A stretch of 64,000 bases of DNA, taken from positions 1-64,000 of the forward strand of contig NZ_VDMJ01000008.1 in the NCBI RefSeq assembly GCF_006335115.1. Reading direction: 5' to 3'. This document shows positions 27,359-36,217 of this stretch, in pieces. A model generated the notes under the pieces. It was not told where the DNA came from and searched no databases. It saw nothing but the letters and a program-made list of their open reading frames with translations. The DNA comes from Streptomyces sp. NP160 (GTDB lineage Bacteria > Actinomycetota > Actinomycetes > Actinomycetales > Quadrisphaeraceae). A program made the position numbers and the translations under genes. Numbering within the stretch: position 1 is the stretch's first letter; each line of letters opens with the position of its first letter.

Positions 27359-29053
27359 TCAGGGGCCGGTGAGCGTGACCGGCACCGACGACGGCGCTGC
27401 GGCCCCGGCGCCCACGGGCGCAGCGGACACGAGGTCCCCCCCGCCGCCGGCCGCGGCGGTGACGCGCGAGGTCAGCGCGGCGACGACCTGCCCCGCGCCG
27501 TCGTCCTCCCCCGCACCCGCCGCGGGGGCCACCGGGGTGAGGAGCAGGGCGACCGGGGTGCCCTGGGCGCCGGCGGCGCGGGCGAGGTCGTCGACGTCGG
27601 CGGCGGTGGTGGTGGACGCCGGCAGCTCCACGCGCCGCGCGGGGCTGGTCCGGCCGTCGGCGCCGACGACCGCGACGTCGACCTGCGACGCCCCCCGCGA
27701 GCTGAGCACCAGGCGCACGTCGGGGGTGGTGGCGCCGCTCTGGCGGCCCTGCTTCGCCGGGGGCGGCAGGGCGACCAGCGCGGGGCCCGCCAGCGGCGGG
27801 ACGGCCGCGGTCCAGGCGAGGTCGCCGGGCTGGCTGCCGTCGTCGGTCGGCGCCGTGTCGGTGCGGACACCGGCGAGCACCGGCCCGTCCGCCTCCACCG
27901 ACAGCGCCACGCCGCCGGAGGGCAGGCCCGGAAGGGCCACGTCCACCACGGACTGCGGCGGCACGGCCGTGGCCGGGGCGGTGCCCGAGGGGACGCTCGC
28001 ACCGGACGCCCCGACCACCGCGAAGCGGGCGACCACCGGGTCGGTGCCGGGGTTGGCCAGGCGCAGCACGGCGGGCTGCGCGCCGGTCGACGCAATGCCG
28101 GGCACCACGAGCGAGGCCGCGGGCGCGGCTGCGGGGCCCACCACCTCGGTGCCGCCGGGCACCAGCCCGTGCAGCACGGACTCCACCAGCCAGGCGGCCA
28201 CGGGGCCCGCGGAGGACCGGACCTGCACGGCCAGCGGAGCACCGCCCGCCGCACCGCCGTCGGACGAGCCGTCGAGCACGCCCTCCAGCAGCACCGACCG
28301 CTGCTCGCCGGGCCCCAGGGACAGGCCCTGCAGCGCGCTCGGCTGCTGCGGGCCCTGGGCGGTCAGCACGGTCACGTCGACCGTGGTGGGGGTCTGCGCC
28401 ACGTCGGCGAGCACCAGGCGGGTGGACCTGCCGGCGCCGCTCGCGCCGCCCACCAGCCACGCCTGCTCCTGCGGCGCCGCGCACGCGGGCGTGGACAGGC
28501 CGCGCAGGTCCCCGCCGGGAGCCAGCGACGTCGAGGCCCCGGCGAGCAGGGGGGCCCGCCTGTCCACCGGACCGGAGGACAGCGCCGTGCCGGTGCCCGC
28601 GACGGCGGTGGCGGGGTCGGCGTCGACGCGCTGGAGGTCGCCGAGGACCTTGGACGAGGTGGCGCGCGGGGCCGCCGCGCCCGTGGCGGTGCTGCTGCCA
28701 GGGCTCGCGCCGGGGTCGGCGCCGGCGTCGGACGTGCGCTGCATGAGCGGCTGCCCGCTGAGCACGGGCGCGCCGCTGGCCACCACGAGCCCGGTGGTCC
28801 CGCTCAGGGCGGCGGAGGCGGATCCGCGACGGCCGCCGTCCGCGCCGGTGACGGGGACGGGAGCGCCCGGGCACACCAGCTGCGCGCCGGAGGCGGGCAC
28901 CGGCACGGCCACGGCCGCCGGGGACGAGCCGCCCGCCGCGGGGGACGCCGCCCCGCCGGGGGCCGCGACGGCGCCCAGGGCCAGGCCGCCGGCCACGAGG
29001 GCCGCGGCCCCCACCGCGCTGAGGGCGGCCGCGGCACGGCCCGCGCGGCTCAC
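27359..29053 (-). CDS. DUF5719 family secreted or anchored protein
   Basis: 564 aa. The GTG at 29053 overlaps the stop of the glycosyltransferase (GTGA). The N-terminus has a basic start and a hydrophobic helix (AAALSAVGAAALVAGGLALGAVA), i.e. an export signal or anchor. The rest is Ala/Gly/Pro/Val-rich with many short beta strands and repeated blocks of the type LRLANPGTDPVVARF and VALLLTPVAP, matching the DUF5719 family. Such proteins lie beside the large membrane glycosyltransferase and whiB2 in actinobacteria. Function unknown; a periplasmic partner of the glycosyltransferase is an inference from tight coupling. Confidence 0.8.
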   Translation of the reverse strand: MSRAGRAAAALSAVGAAALVAGGLALGAVAAPGGAASPAAGGSSPAAVAVPVPASGAQLVCPGAPVPVTGADGGRRGSASAALSGTTGLVVASGAPVLSGQPLMQRTSDAGADPGASPGSSTATGAAAPRATSSKVLGDLQRVDADPATAVAGTGTALSSGPVDRRAPLLAGASTSLAPGGDLRGLSTPACAAPQEQAWLVGGASGAGRSTRLVLADVAQTPTTVDVTVLTAQGPQQPSALQGLSLGPGEQRSVLLEGVLDGSSDGGAAGGAPLAVQVRSSAGPVAAWLVESVLHGLVPGGTEVVGPAAAPAASLVVPGIASTGAQPAVLRLANPGTDPVVARFAVVGASGASVPSGTAPATAVPPQSVVDVALPGLPSGGVALSVEADGPVLAGVRTDTAPTDDGSQPGDLAWTAAVPPLAGPALVALPPPAKQGRQSGATTPDVRLVLSSRGASQVDVAVVGADGRTSPARRVELPASTTTAADVDDLARAAGAQGTPVALLLTPVAPAAGAGEDDGAGQVVAALTSRVTAAAGGGGDLVSAAPVGAGAAAPSSVPVTLTGP

Positions 29054-32000
29054 GACCTGCTCCGCCCGCGCACGGGCACGGGCACCGCGACCATGGCGGT
29101 GAGCAGCAGCACCGCGCCCTGCAGCCAGTCCCACACGAGGGCCGCCGGGGCTGCCCTCGTGATGACGAGGTGCCCGCCCTGGGCCGGCACCTCCACGCCG
29201 AGCGCCCACCCGTCCACGGTCACCACGGGCAGCCGGCGGCCGTCCAGGTGCGCGCTCCAGCCGCTGTCGGAGCGCTCGGCGACCACGGCCGTGCGCTCGT
29301 CCTGCCCCGCCGCGGCCTGGTCGGCGCTGACGGCGGGGACCTGCGCGTCGACGTCCTGCCCGTCCGAGGCCAGCGCCGCCAGCACGGTGCCGTCGGAGGC
29401 CACGAGCCGCGCGCGGGAGGGGCGGTCAGCGGCGGTGTCACCGCCGCCGCTGGCGGGGAGCACGCGGTACAGCACGCCCGCGGCGGTGCTGCCGGCCCGC
29501 GACAGGCCCGCGACCGCGTCGAGCCTGGCGGTGGCGCGCTCCGGGACGGCCGGACCGGCGTCCTGCCCGGGCTGCTCACCGGGCTGCTCACCGGGCTCGG
29601 GAGCCGCCCCCGCACCGGTGGGCGGCGGCTCCAGCAGCACGTAGCCCACGCCGAGGGCGGCGAGCGCCTGCCGGGGGTCGGCCGAGCCGGCCACCAGCGC
29701 GGCTGCCGCGGAGCGCAGCACCCCGTCGGCGGCGGCCCGCGACGCGGTGGCGCTCGCACCGGCCACCGGGCTGCCCTCGGCCGCCAGCCCGGCGACGACC
29801 GAGGTGCTCGACAGCGTCAGCGGGCCGCGCCGGAGCAGGGCGCGCACGTCGCCGTCGTCGTCGACCTGGAGGTGCAGGGTGCTCACGGCGTCCGGCGAGC
29901 GCGCCGCGTCGAGGGCCACGGCGGGCACCTGGTCCGTGGAGCGGGTGGTGGTGGTCCCGGGGGCGCCGGCCTGCTGGAGCGCCCACGCGCCGAGCAGCAG
30001 CGCGGGAGCGGTCAGGGCCGCGACCGCGGCGACCGCCGCGAGGGCGGTCCCGCGGGCGGGCCGAGCGGAGCGGGGTGCGGCCTCGAGGGGCTCGGGGGTC
30101 TCGTCGTCGTCGAGCAGGGGGTCTGGAGCGGGCGCCCGCAGCACCCGGGGGGCGCGGGCGAGGGCAGCGGTCCCCAGCCCGAGCAGCACGAGGCTCGCGG
30201 CCGGGCCGGCCCACCCGCCGGCTGCGGCGGCGGCCACCGCGGCCAGCAGCCCGGCGCCGGCAGCCCACCAGCCGGCGCGCGCGACCCGCGCCCGCGGTCC
30301 ACGGGCGGCAGCTCCGACCAGCGCGAGCACGAGCAGCACGGTCCCCGGGAGCGCGGCGAGGACCGTTGCAAGGGGCGCGGCGCCGAGCAGGGCCGGCGCT
30401 GCGGTCCCCGTGAGCGGGTCGCCGAGGGCGGCGCCCGGGTCTGCCAGGAGCAGCTGCCACGAGGGCGCGGCGGGTGCGGCGAGCGGCAGCCCGGGGCCGA
30501 GGAGCAGCGCTCGGGGGTCGGCGAGGGCGGGCGCCAGCAGGGGCCCGGTCACGGCCAGCGGCGCGAGCACCGCCCAGAGCACGGCCCCCGGCCAGCGCCT
30601 CGCGGTGAGGGCCACCACCACGACCACCAGCAGCAGCGGCACCAGCAGCTGCGGCGCCGCGGCCACCGCGAGGGCGCCGGCCAGTCCCGCCAGCGCCCCG
30701 GCGGCCACCGCGGGCCGGCGCGCGGAGACCGTGGCTGTGCGGGCCAGCCCGAGCGCGACCCAGGGCAGCGCCAGGTGCGCCACGAGGGCGCCGAGCCGTC
30801 CGGTGGCCGAGGCGGCCAGCAGGGGCGCGGCGCCCGCCCAGGTGAGGGCGGCGGCCGCGCGCAGCAGGCGGGAGCGGGTGGCGGCGCCTGCGGCGGCCCA
30901 CCCGCCGAGCGCGGCCAGCGGCAGCGACAGGAGGAGCAGGGCCACCACGGCCAGGTGCGGGGAGCCGCCCACCGGCAGGCTCAGCAGCGCCAGGGCCGAC
31001 AGCCAGGGGTCGGCCGGGGCGGCGGTGCCCAGGCCCAGGGGCTGCCAGTCGGAGCGCGCCGCGGACCACAGGTCGGCCAGCCCGGGGGCCGCCGCCAGCG
31101 CGCCCCCGGTCACCTGCGCGCCGGGGGCCAGCGCCCCCAGCAGCGGGTGCAGGGCCGCCACCGCGACCACGGCGAGCGCGGCCAGCAGCGGCAGCAGCAC
31201 GCCCAGGCCCCGGCGCACGGGCCCGGCGGGGCTGCCGTCGGGCTCGGCAGCGAACTCGTGCTCCGCGGCCGGTGGCGCCGAGGGGTCCTGCAGCGCCCGG
31301 TCGAACCCCTCGCGGGGGGCGGGGACCTCCGGCAGCCGCACCACCGGGACCCCGGACGGCGGGGTGGTGGCCACCGCCAGCGCCCGCGCCGCCACCACCG
31401 GCAGCACGCCGGTGGCCGGCGCGATGCCCGTGCGCGCCCAGCGGTCGCGGTGCCAGCGCACCACCTCCCGGCGCGGCACGAGCAGGGGCCGCAGGGAGCT
31501 GCGCGGGCGCACCGCCGTGCGGGCGGCGGCGCGGCGGGCGGCGAGCACGCGGTCGGGGCGGGCCAGCGCCGCCAGCACCGCGGTGAGCTCCCCGCCGGCG
31601 CTGCTCGGCTGCTTGGCGGCCACGCGCACGAGCAGGCGCGCCAGGCCTCCCAGCAGCACGGCGAGGGCGACGAGCGGCAGCGCGGCCGGGGCGGCGGCGG
31701 CCAGCCGGGCGTGCGCCTCGTGGCGGCGCTCGGTCCAGCGGACGGACCGGGCCGCGCGGGTGCTGCGCGCGCCCGCGCGCGTCGCGTCGACGTGGCGGAC
31801 CACGGCGCTGGGGACCACGACGACGCGCGAGCCCGCGAGCCGGGCGCGGCGGCACAGGTCGAGGTCCTCCCCGAGGACGGGCAGGGCCGGGTCCCCTCCG
31901 AGCCGCTCGAGCAGGTCGCGGCGCACGAGCATGCCGGCGCTCGACACGGCCAGGACGTCGTCGCGGTGGTCGCGCTGCCCCTGGTCGCGGTCGCCGAGCT

Positions 32001-32508
32001 CCACGCCGGTCAGGCGCCGCCCCAGGGCGGACGTGCTGAAGCCGACCTGGTGGAGCAGGCCCTCGTCGTGCCAGTCGACCACCTTGCAGCCGGCCACCCC
32101 CACGGACGGCGCCACCTCCACCGCGGCGAGCAGCTGCTCGAGCGCGTCGGGGGCGGGGGCGCAGTCGTCGTGGAGCAGCCAGACCCAGCGCAGCGCCGCG
32201 GGGACGGAGGTGTGGTCGCGCCCGCGGGAGGTGAGGGCGCTGGCGTCCGTGGCGGCCAGGGCGGCGCGCGCGGCGTCCAGGAGCCCTGCGCGGCGGCGCA
32301 GCGGGAGCACGCCCACGGCGGTGGTCCCGCCGAGCGCGCGGGAGCGGCGGGCGTGCGCCGCCAGCAGGGCGGCGCTGCCGTCGGTCGACGCGGCGTCGAG
32401 CAGCACCACCCGGTCGGGGGCGCGGGTCTGCGCGTCCAGCGCGTCCAGCGCGCCGGGCAGCCAGCGCTCGCCGTCGCAGGCGAGCAGCACGGCGTCGACG
32501 TGGGCCAC
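29050..32508 (-). CDS. Large membrane glycosyltransferase (GT2 domain plus multi-spanning region)
   Basis: About 1152 aa from the GTG at 32508; the open frame continues upstream to the whiB stop without a convincing start. The N-terminal GT-A domain (~1-260) has VDAVLLACDGERWLPGAL, the nucleotide-sugar segment WVWLLHDDCAPAPDALEQLL, and LGEDLDLCRRARLAG. About twelve or more membrane helices follow (from ~285), and a Val/Thr/Ala-rich extracytoplasmic segment precedes the final helix WDWLQGAVLLLTAMVAVPV. This layout is seen in actinobacterial proteins encoded next to whiB2 and DUF5719. The transferred sugar and acceptor are unknown; an envelope glycan is likely. Confidence 0.83.
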   Translation of the reverse strand: MAHVDAVLLACDGERWLPGALDALDAQTRAPDRVVLLDAASTDGSAALLAAHARRSRALGGTTAVGVLPLRRRAGLLDAARAALAATDASALTSRGRDHTSVPAALRWVWLLHDDCAPAPDALEQLLAAVEVAPSVGVAGCKVVDWHDEGLLHQVGFSTSALGRRLTGVELGDRDQGQRDHRDDVLAVSSAGMLVRRDLLERLGGDPALPVLGEDLDLCRRARLAGSRVVVVPSAVVRHVDATRAGARSTRAARSVRWTERRHEAHARLAAAAPAALPLVALAVLLGGLARLLVRVAAKQPSSAGGELTAVLAALARPDRVLAARRAAARTAVRPRSSLRPLLVPRREVVRWHRDRWARTGIAPATGVLPVVAARALAVATTPPSGVPVVRLPEVPAPREGFDRALQDPSAPPAAEHEFAAEPDGSPAGPVRRGLGVLLPLLAALAVVAVAALHPLLGALAPGAQVTGGALAAAPGLADLWSAARSDWQPLGLGTAAPADPWLSALALLSLPVGGSPHLAVVALLLLSLPLAALGGWAAAGAATRSRLLRAAAALTWAGAAPLLAASATGRLGALVAHLALPWVALGLARTATVSARRPAVAAGALAGLAGALAVAAAPQLLVPLLLVVVVVALTARRWPGAVLWAVLAPLAVTGPLLAPALADPRALLLGPGLPLAAPAAPSWQLLLADPGAALGDPLTGTAAPALLGAAPLATVLAALPGTVLLVLALVGAAARGPRARVARAGWWAAGAGLLAAVAAAAAGGWAGPAASLVLLGLGTAALARAPRVLRAPAPDPLLDDDETPEPLEAAPRSARPARGTALAAVAAVAALTAPALLLGAWALQQAGAPGTTTTRSTDQVPAVALDAARSPDAVSTLHLQVDDDGDVRALLRRGPLTLSSTSVVAGLAAEGSPVAGASATASRAAADGVLRSAAAALVAGSADPRQALAALGVGYVLLEPPPTGAGAAPEPGEQPGEQPGQDAGPAVPERATARLDAVAGLSRAGSTAAGVLYRVLPASGGGDTAADRPSRARLVASDGTVLAALASDGQDVDAQVPAVSADQAAAGQDERTAVVAERSDSGWSAHLDGRRLPVVTVDGWALGVEVPAQGGHLVITRAAPAALVWDWLQGAVLLLTAMVAVPVPVRGRSRS

Positions 32509-32678
32509 GAGCGCGTCGGCGCCGCGCTCGCGCGCCGGCTGCCGCAGCCGACCGGTGCGCTCGGGGTGCTCCCCGGCGACCCGCTCACTGCTGGCGGTGG
32601 CGGTGGCGCCGCGCTCCCCCGCGCCCCGGCGGGCGTGCCGGGGCTGCGGCGACAGGGGCGCCGAGGAGGTGCTGGGGC

Positions 32679-33179
32679 TCAGACCGCGCGGCGCTTGACG
32701 CGGCGCCGCTCGCGCTCGGAGAGCCCGCCCCAGATGCCGAAGCGCTCGTCGTTGGCCAGCGCGTACTCGAGGCACGGGACGCGCACCTCGCAGCTCATGC
32801 AGACGCGCTTGGCCTCGCGGGTGCTCCCGCCCTTCTCGGGGAAGAAGGACTCCGGGTCGGTCTGCGCGCACAGGGCGCGCTCCTGCCAGTCGGCCGCGGC
32901 GTCGGCGTCGCCCTCGCCGAGGACCAGCTCCAGCGCGGGGTCGCCGTCGCTGAGCTCGGCGTCCTCGTCGTCGTCGACGTCGTCGGACAGGTCGTCCAGC
33001 TCGGCCTCGAGCTCGGTGTCGAGCTCCTCCAGCGAGGGGCCGGTCAGCGCCTCGAGCGAGCTGCGGGGGGCGATGAGGCCCGCGTTCGCCACCGCGACGA
33101 CGGGGATGGAGCCCGTCTCGGTGGGGAGGGCCGTCCGCGGGCGCGGAAGGCCGAGGGAGACGGTGGTGCTCTCGCTCAT
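32679..33179 (-). CDS. whiB2: WhiB-family iron-sulfur transcription factor, WhiB2/WhmD type
   Basis: 166 aa. The ATG at 33179 is preceded by AAGGAG at ~33184-33189. An acidic N-terminal extension (~45-95, runs of Asp/Glu) precedes the core. The four Fe-S ligands are C104, C127, C130 and C136 (CAQTDP, VCMSCEVRVPC), followed by the G[I/V]WGG turn (FGIWGGLSERERRRVKRRAV) and the basic DNA-binding tail. The match to WhiB2/WhmD, which controls septation in mycobacteria and streptomycetes, is close over the last 65 residues. Its location beside fbiA and fbiB is the conserved one. Confidence 0.95.
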   Translation of the reverse strand: MSESTTVSLGLPRPRTALPTETGSIPVVAVANAGLIAPRSSLEALTGPSLEELDTELEAELDDLSDDVDDDEDAELSDGDPALELVLGEGDADAAADWQERALCAQTDPESFFPEKGGSTREAKRVCMSCEVRVPCLEYALANDERFGIWGGLSERERRRVKRRAV

Positions 33180-33580
33180 CTCGACTCCTTGGATCAGTCT
33201 GTGCGAGCCCCGCGGAGGAGCTCCCGCCCTGCGAGGCGGTGACTGAATTACATACGTGCGACTACGCGACGTGCAGGCGAAACGCAGGAAGCGGCGGCAC
33301 GTGTTTGCGGCGCTGGGCGTGTCGCGCCCTGCGCGCCGCGGGGCAGAACGGACACCACCGGACACTCCGGGCCAGCGCGGGCCCGGGGATGGAACGGGCG
33401 GATCGGGCGGGCGACACCACCGACGGACATGGTCGGCGCTCTGACCAGCGCCGATGCCTCACGAGTCACACACGTACCACTGATCACATACGTCACGGCG
33501 AGCCGTCAGGAGCACGGTCGCACCCGCCACCGACAGCCCGTCACCCAGCGCAACCGCGCGCACCCGCCGCTGGCCTTCGG
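33180..33580. other. 401-base intergenic region upstream of whiB2
   Basis: I see no convincing gene here. Both ends are unusually AT-rich for this DNA: GACTGAATTACATACGTGCG near 33241 and a CACACACGTACC...GATCACATACGTCAC stretch near 33468-33497. The octamer ACATACGT occurs at 33250-33257 and again at 33486-33493. This is probably an extended whiB2 control region, with room for two promoters. A 62-codon open frame at 33256-33444 has no coding features. Confidence 0.5.
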
Positions 33581-34723
33581 TCAGGAGCGCTCGCCCACGC
33601 GCAGCTCGACGGCCACCGAGGCGTCCACCAGCTCCTCGCCGTCCACCGAGCGCACGGCGCCCGGGACCACGTCGACGTCCAGCCGCTCCGCCCACAGGGC
33701 GGCGCGCAGGCGCTCCACGGCGGCCCCCACGTCGTACGGCGGGCCGCTGACCGCGAGCGCCGCGCCGTCCGACGAGGCCTGCGCGGACACGGCGGCGTGG
33801 CCGAGCCCGGGCCCGGCGGCCGCCACGTCCACGGCCCGCGCGACCCGCGCGGGCACGGGGCCGCCGGGGGCGATGGGAGGCGGCGCCACCTCGCGCTCCG
33901 CGAGCCCGAGCGCGGCGCGCACCGCCTCGACGTGCCCGAAGGCGAACCAGTCCCCCGGGCCGGTCCGCACCAGCCGCGCGGCGCCGGAGCCGTCGTCGTC
34001 GGTGACGTGGGCGCCCAGCCCGCGCACCACGGCCACCGGGGTGCCGGCGGCCTTGCCCTTGACGAGGTCCGCGAGCGCGGCGACCTCGTCGGCCACGCCG
34101 CGCACGGTCACCTCCATGACGCGGCCGGACCGGTCCAGGCGGCCGCGGGCGTCGTCGAGGACCTCCAGGCCGGCGGCTCCCAGCGCGAAGTCGGTGACGC
34201 CGTCGCGCCACGGCCGGCCGCTGGTGTCGCTGACCACCACCGCCGGCGCTCCCCCGCCCAGGGCCGGCTCCAGCAGCGCCCGCAGCCGGGTGCGCAGCGC
34301 GCGGGCCGAGGCGTCCGGGTCGGCGGGCAGCAGCAGCACCGTGCCCTCGGCGACGTCGGAGGCGTCGATGCCCGCGGCCGCCATGACGGGCCCGGAGCGC
34401 GACTGCACCACCCGCGTGGTCCGCCCGTCCGGCAGCCCCCGCTCGGCCACCAGCCGCACGGACTGCTCGTCGAGGGCCTGCTCGCGGGTCTCGGCCGGGA
34501 CGGCCCTGCCCTCCGCCTTGGCGACCACCTTGCTGGCGACGACGACGACGTCCCCGGCGCCCAGCGCGATCCCGGCCGCGGCGCACGCCCGGGCGACCAG
34601 GCCGGCGAGGTCGTCACCGGCCCCGACCTCGGGCAGGCCGGGCACGGACAGCGCGAGGACCTCCGGGGGCGGCGGCTGCGGGGTGGTCGCGGGAGCACCG
34701 GGGTGGGGGGCCGGTGCGCTCAC
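33581..34723 (-). CDS. fbiB: Coenzyme F420:L-glutamate ligase (CofE/FbiB), without nitroreductase domain
   Basis: 380 aa. The GTG at 34723 overlaps the stop of the preceding gene (GTGA). Residues ~20-250 are the CofE ligase fold: ALSVPGLPEVGAGDDLAGL, VVVVASKVVAKAEGR, VVVSDTSGRPWRDGVTDFALG and the final VKGKAAGTPVAVVRGL. The enzyme adds gamma-linked glutamates to F420-0. Mycobacterial FbiB carries a further ~200-residue FMN-binding nitroreductase domain that reduces dehydro-F420-0. Here only ~130 residues follow (WFAFGHVEAVRAALGL, then Ala/Val-rich), with no flavin-binding arginine motif, so that activity is probably encoded elsewhere. Confidence 0.9.
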   Translation of the reverse strand: MSAPAPHPGAPATTPQPPPPEVLALSVPGLPEVGAGDDLAGLVARACAAAGIALGAGDVVVVASKVVAKAEGRAVPAETREQALDEQSVRLVAERGLPDGRTTRVVQSRSGPVMAAAGIDASDVAEGTVLLLPADPDASARALRTRLRALLEPALGGGAPAVVVSDTSGRPWRDGVTDFALGAAGLEVLDDARGRLDRSGRVMEVTVRGVADEVAALADLVKGKAAGTPVAVVRGLGAHVTDDDGSGAARLVRTGPGDWFAFGHVEAVRAALGLAEREVAPPPIAPGGPVPARVARAVDVAAAGPGLGHAAVSAQASSDGAALAVSGPPYDVGAAVERLRAALWAERLDVDVVPGAVRSVDGEELVDASVAVELRVGERS

Positions 34724-35145
34724 GCGTAGCCCCCGTCGCGCAGGCCGGCGGCGGCCTCGAAGCGGTTCCGGGTGGGGTCGCCGCCGGCGCGGAGCTCGGC
34801 GAGGCCGTAGAGCAGCGGCAGCAGCAGCCCCCAGCGCCGCCACTGGAGCACGTGGACGGCCTCGTGGCGCAGCCGGTCACCGGCGCAGGTGCGGGCGTCG
34901 GCGCCGGTGACGTACGTGGTGCCGTAGGTGGTGCCGCCGCGCGCGAAGGTGCGCCCGCGGGCGCCGGAGCAGACGCGCACCCGCACGAGCTCCCCCGCGC
35001 CGGCACCGGGAACACCCGGCACCTCCACGGTCCGGCAGGTCGCGCCGTCGGCCCGCGCGAGCGCCGCGGCCAGCAGCCCGACGCCCTCGGCCACCAGGCG
35101 CCCCGCGACCCCCAACACCGCGGTCGCGGTCGGGTGGAGGGTCAC
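34720..35145 (-). CDS. Small HExxH protein embedded between fbiA and fbiB
   Basis: 141 aa. Its GTG at 35145 overlaps the fbiA stop and its stop overlaps the fbiB start, both by GTGA, so all three genes are translationally coupled. The N-terminal part is helical (TAVLGVAGRLVAEGVGLLAAAL). A middle beta-rich part holds two Cys (C37, C59) and GTTYGTTYVTGADARTC. The C-terminal part has H94-E-A-V-H98 in RLRHEAVHVLQW, then LLLPLLYGLAEL and an Asn-Arg-Phe-E130 that could be a third ligand. This is a complete zincin-like motif of the HExxHxxQ type found in some surface peptidase-like families. I recognise no named family. Confidence 0.75.
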   Translation of the reverse strand: MTLHPTATAVLGVAGRLVAEGVGLLAAALARADGATCRTVEVPGVPGAGAGELVRVRVCSGARGRTFARGGTTYGTTYVTGADARTCAGDRLRHEAVHVLQWRRWGLLLPLLYGLAELRAGGDPTRNRFEAAAGLRDGGYA

Positions 35146-36176
35146 GACGGCCTCCGGCCGGTGGCCAGCGCGGCGTCGAGGGCGGCACCGGCGAGGTCGG
35201 CGGCGGCCTGCGGCGAGCTCATGAGCAGCGGCCGGGCCAGCACCCGACCCCGGCCCGGCGCGGCGCCGGGGACGGTGCTCCCGTGCAGGGCGCCGTCGGC
35301 GTCGTCGTCGACGAGCCAGGTGTCGAGCAGGTCGGCGTAGAGGCCGGCCACCCCCAGGGCGGACGTCTCCACCCCGATCGCGCTCAGGCAGGCGTCGGCC
35401 ATCCCCCGGACCACGCGGCCTCCCAGCACCGGGGAGACCCCGACGACGGGCGCTCCCCCGTCGCGCAGCGCCTCGCGGACGCCCGGGACCCCCAGCACCG
35501 TGCCGATGCTCACCACGGGGTTGGACGGCGGCAGGAGGACGGCGTCCGCCTCCCGCAGCGCGTCCAGCACGCCCGGCGCGGGCTTGGCGCCGTCGACGCC
35601 CACCTGCGTGAAGCCGGTCGCCGGCACGGAGGCGCGCAGCCGCACCCACCACTCCTGGAAGTGCACGGTCCGGCCGTCGGCGAGGTGGACGTGGGTCTCG
35701 ACGTCGTCGTCGCTCATGGGGAGCAGCCGCACGGTAGGCCCGTCCGGCGCGACAGCGGGGTGACCGCCGGGGAGCCACCGCTCGCACAGCCGCTCCACCA
35801 CGCCCGACAGCGGCAGGCCCTCCCGCAGCAGCTGGGTGCGGAAGACGTGGGTGCCGAGGTCGCGGTCTCCGAGGGTGAACCAGTCCGGACCCGTGCCGTA
35901 GGCGGCGAGCTCGGAGGAGACCACGCGGCTCTCGTCGCGCCGGCCCCAGCCCTGCTCCTCGTGGACCGCGCCGCCGAGGGTGTACATGACCGTGTCGAGG
36001 TCGGGCGTGATGCGCAGGCCGTGCATGGTGGTGTCGTCACCGGTGTTGACGACGGCGGTCACGCGGGCGCTGCGGCGGGCGGGGTCGGGCGAGGCCGCGA
36101 GGTGGGCGAGCAGCCCGCGCAGGAAGCGCGCACCGCCCACACCGCCGGCGATGGCCGAGATGTGCACGTCGCCCAT
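35142..36176 (-). CDS. fbiA: 2-phospho-L-lactate (or phosphoenolpyruvate) transferase CofD/FbiA
   Basis: 344 aa from the ATG at 36176; a GTG two codons earlier is possible. It transfers the lactyl-phosphate (in actinobacteria enolpyruvyl-phosphate) group from its guanosine carrier to Fo, forming (dehydro-)F420-0. Conserved elements are HISAIAGGVGGARFLRGL at the N-terminus (nucleotide loop), VVNTGDDTTMHGLRITPDLDTVMYTL, FTLGDRDLGTHVFRTQLL, LLPPSNPVVSIGTVLGVPGVREAL and GVSPVLGGRVVRGMADACLSAIG. First gene of fbiA, the HExxH gene, fbiB. It is divergent from the SDR gene, with 41 bases between starts. Confidence 0.96.
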   Translation of the reverse strand: MGDVHISAIAGGVGGARFLRGLLAHLAASPDPARRSARVTAVVNTGDDTTMHGLRITPDLDTVMYTLGGAVHEEQGWGRRDESRVVSSELAAYGTGPDWFTLGDRDLGTHVFRTQLLREGLPLSGVVERLCERWLPGGHPAVAPDGPTVRLLPMSDDDVETHVHLADGRTVHFQEWWVRLRASVPATGFTQVGVDGAKPAPGVLDALREADAVLLPPSNPVVSIGTVLGVPGVREALRDGGAPVVGVSPVLGGRVVRGMADACLSAIGVETSALGVAGLYADLLDTWLVDDDADGALHGSTVPGAAPGRGRVLARPLLMSSPQAAADLAGAALDAALATGRRPS

Positions 36177-36217
36177 CTTCACACCGGCCCCGGACCCGGT
36201 CTGGCCCGCTCTGGCCG

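Noticed and set aside
33256-33444. A 62-codon frame upstream of whiB2
   Set aside because: Arg/Pro/Gly-rich, no ribosome-binding site and no conserved feature. The region is better read as regulatory.
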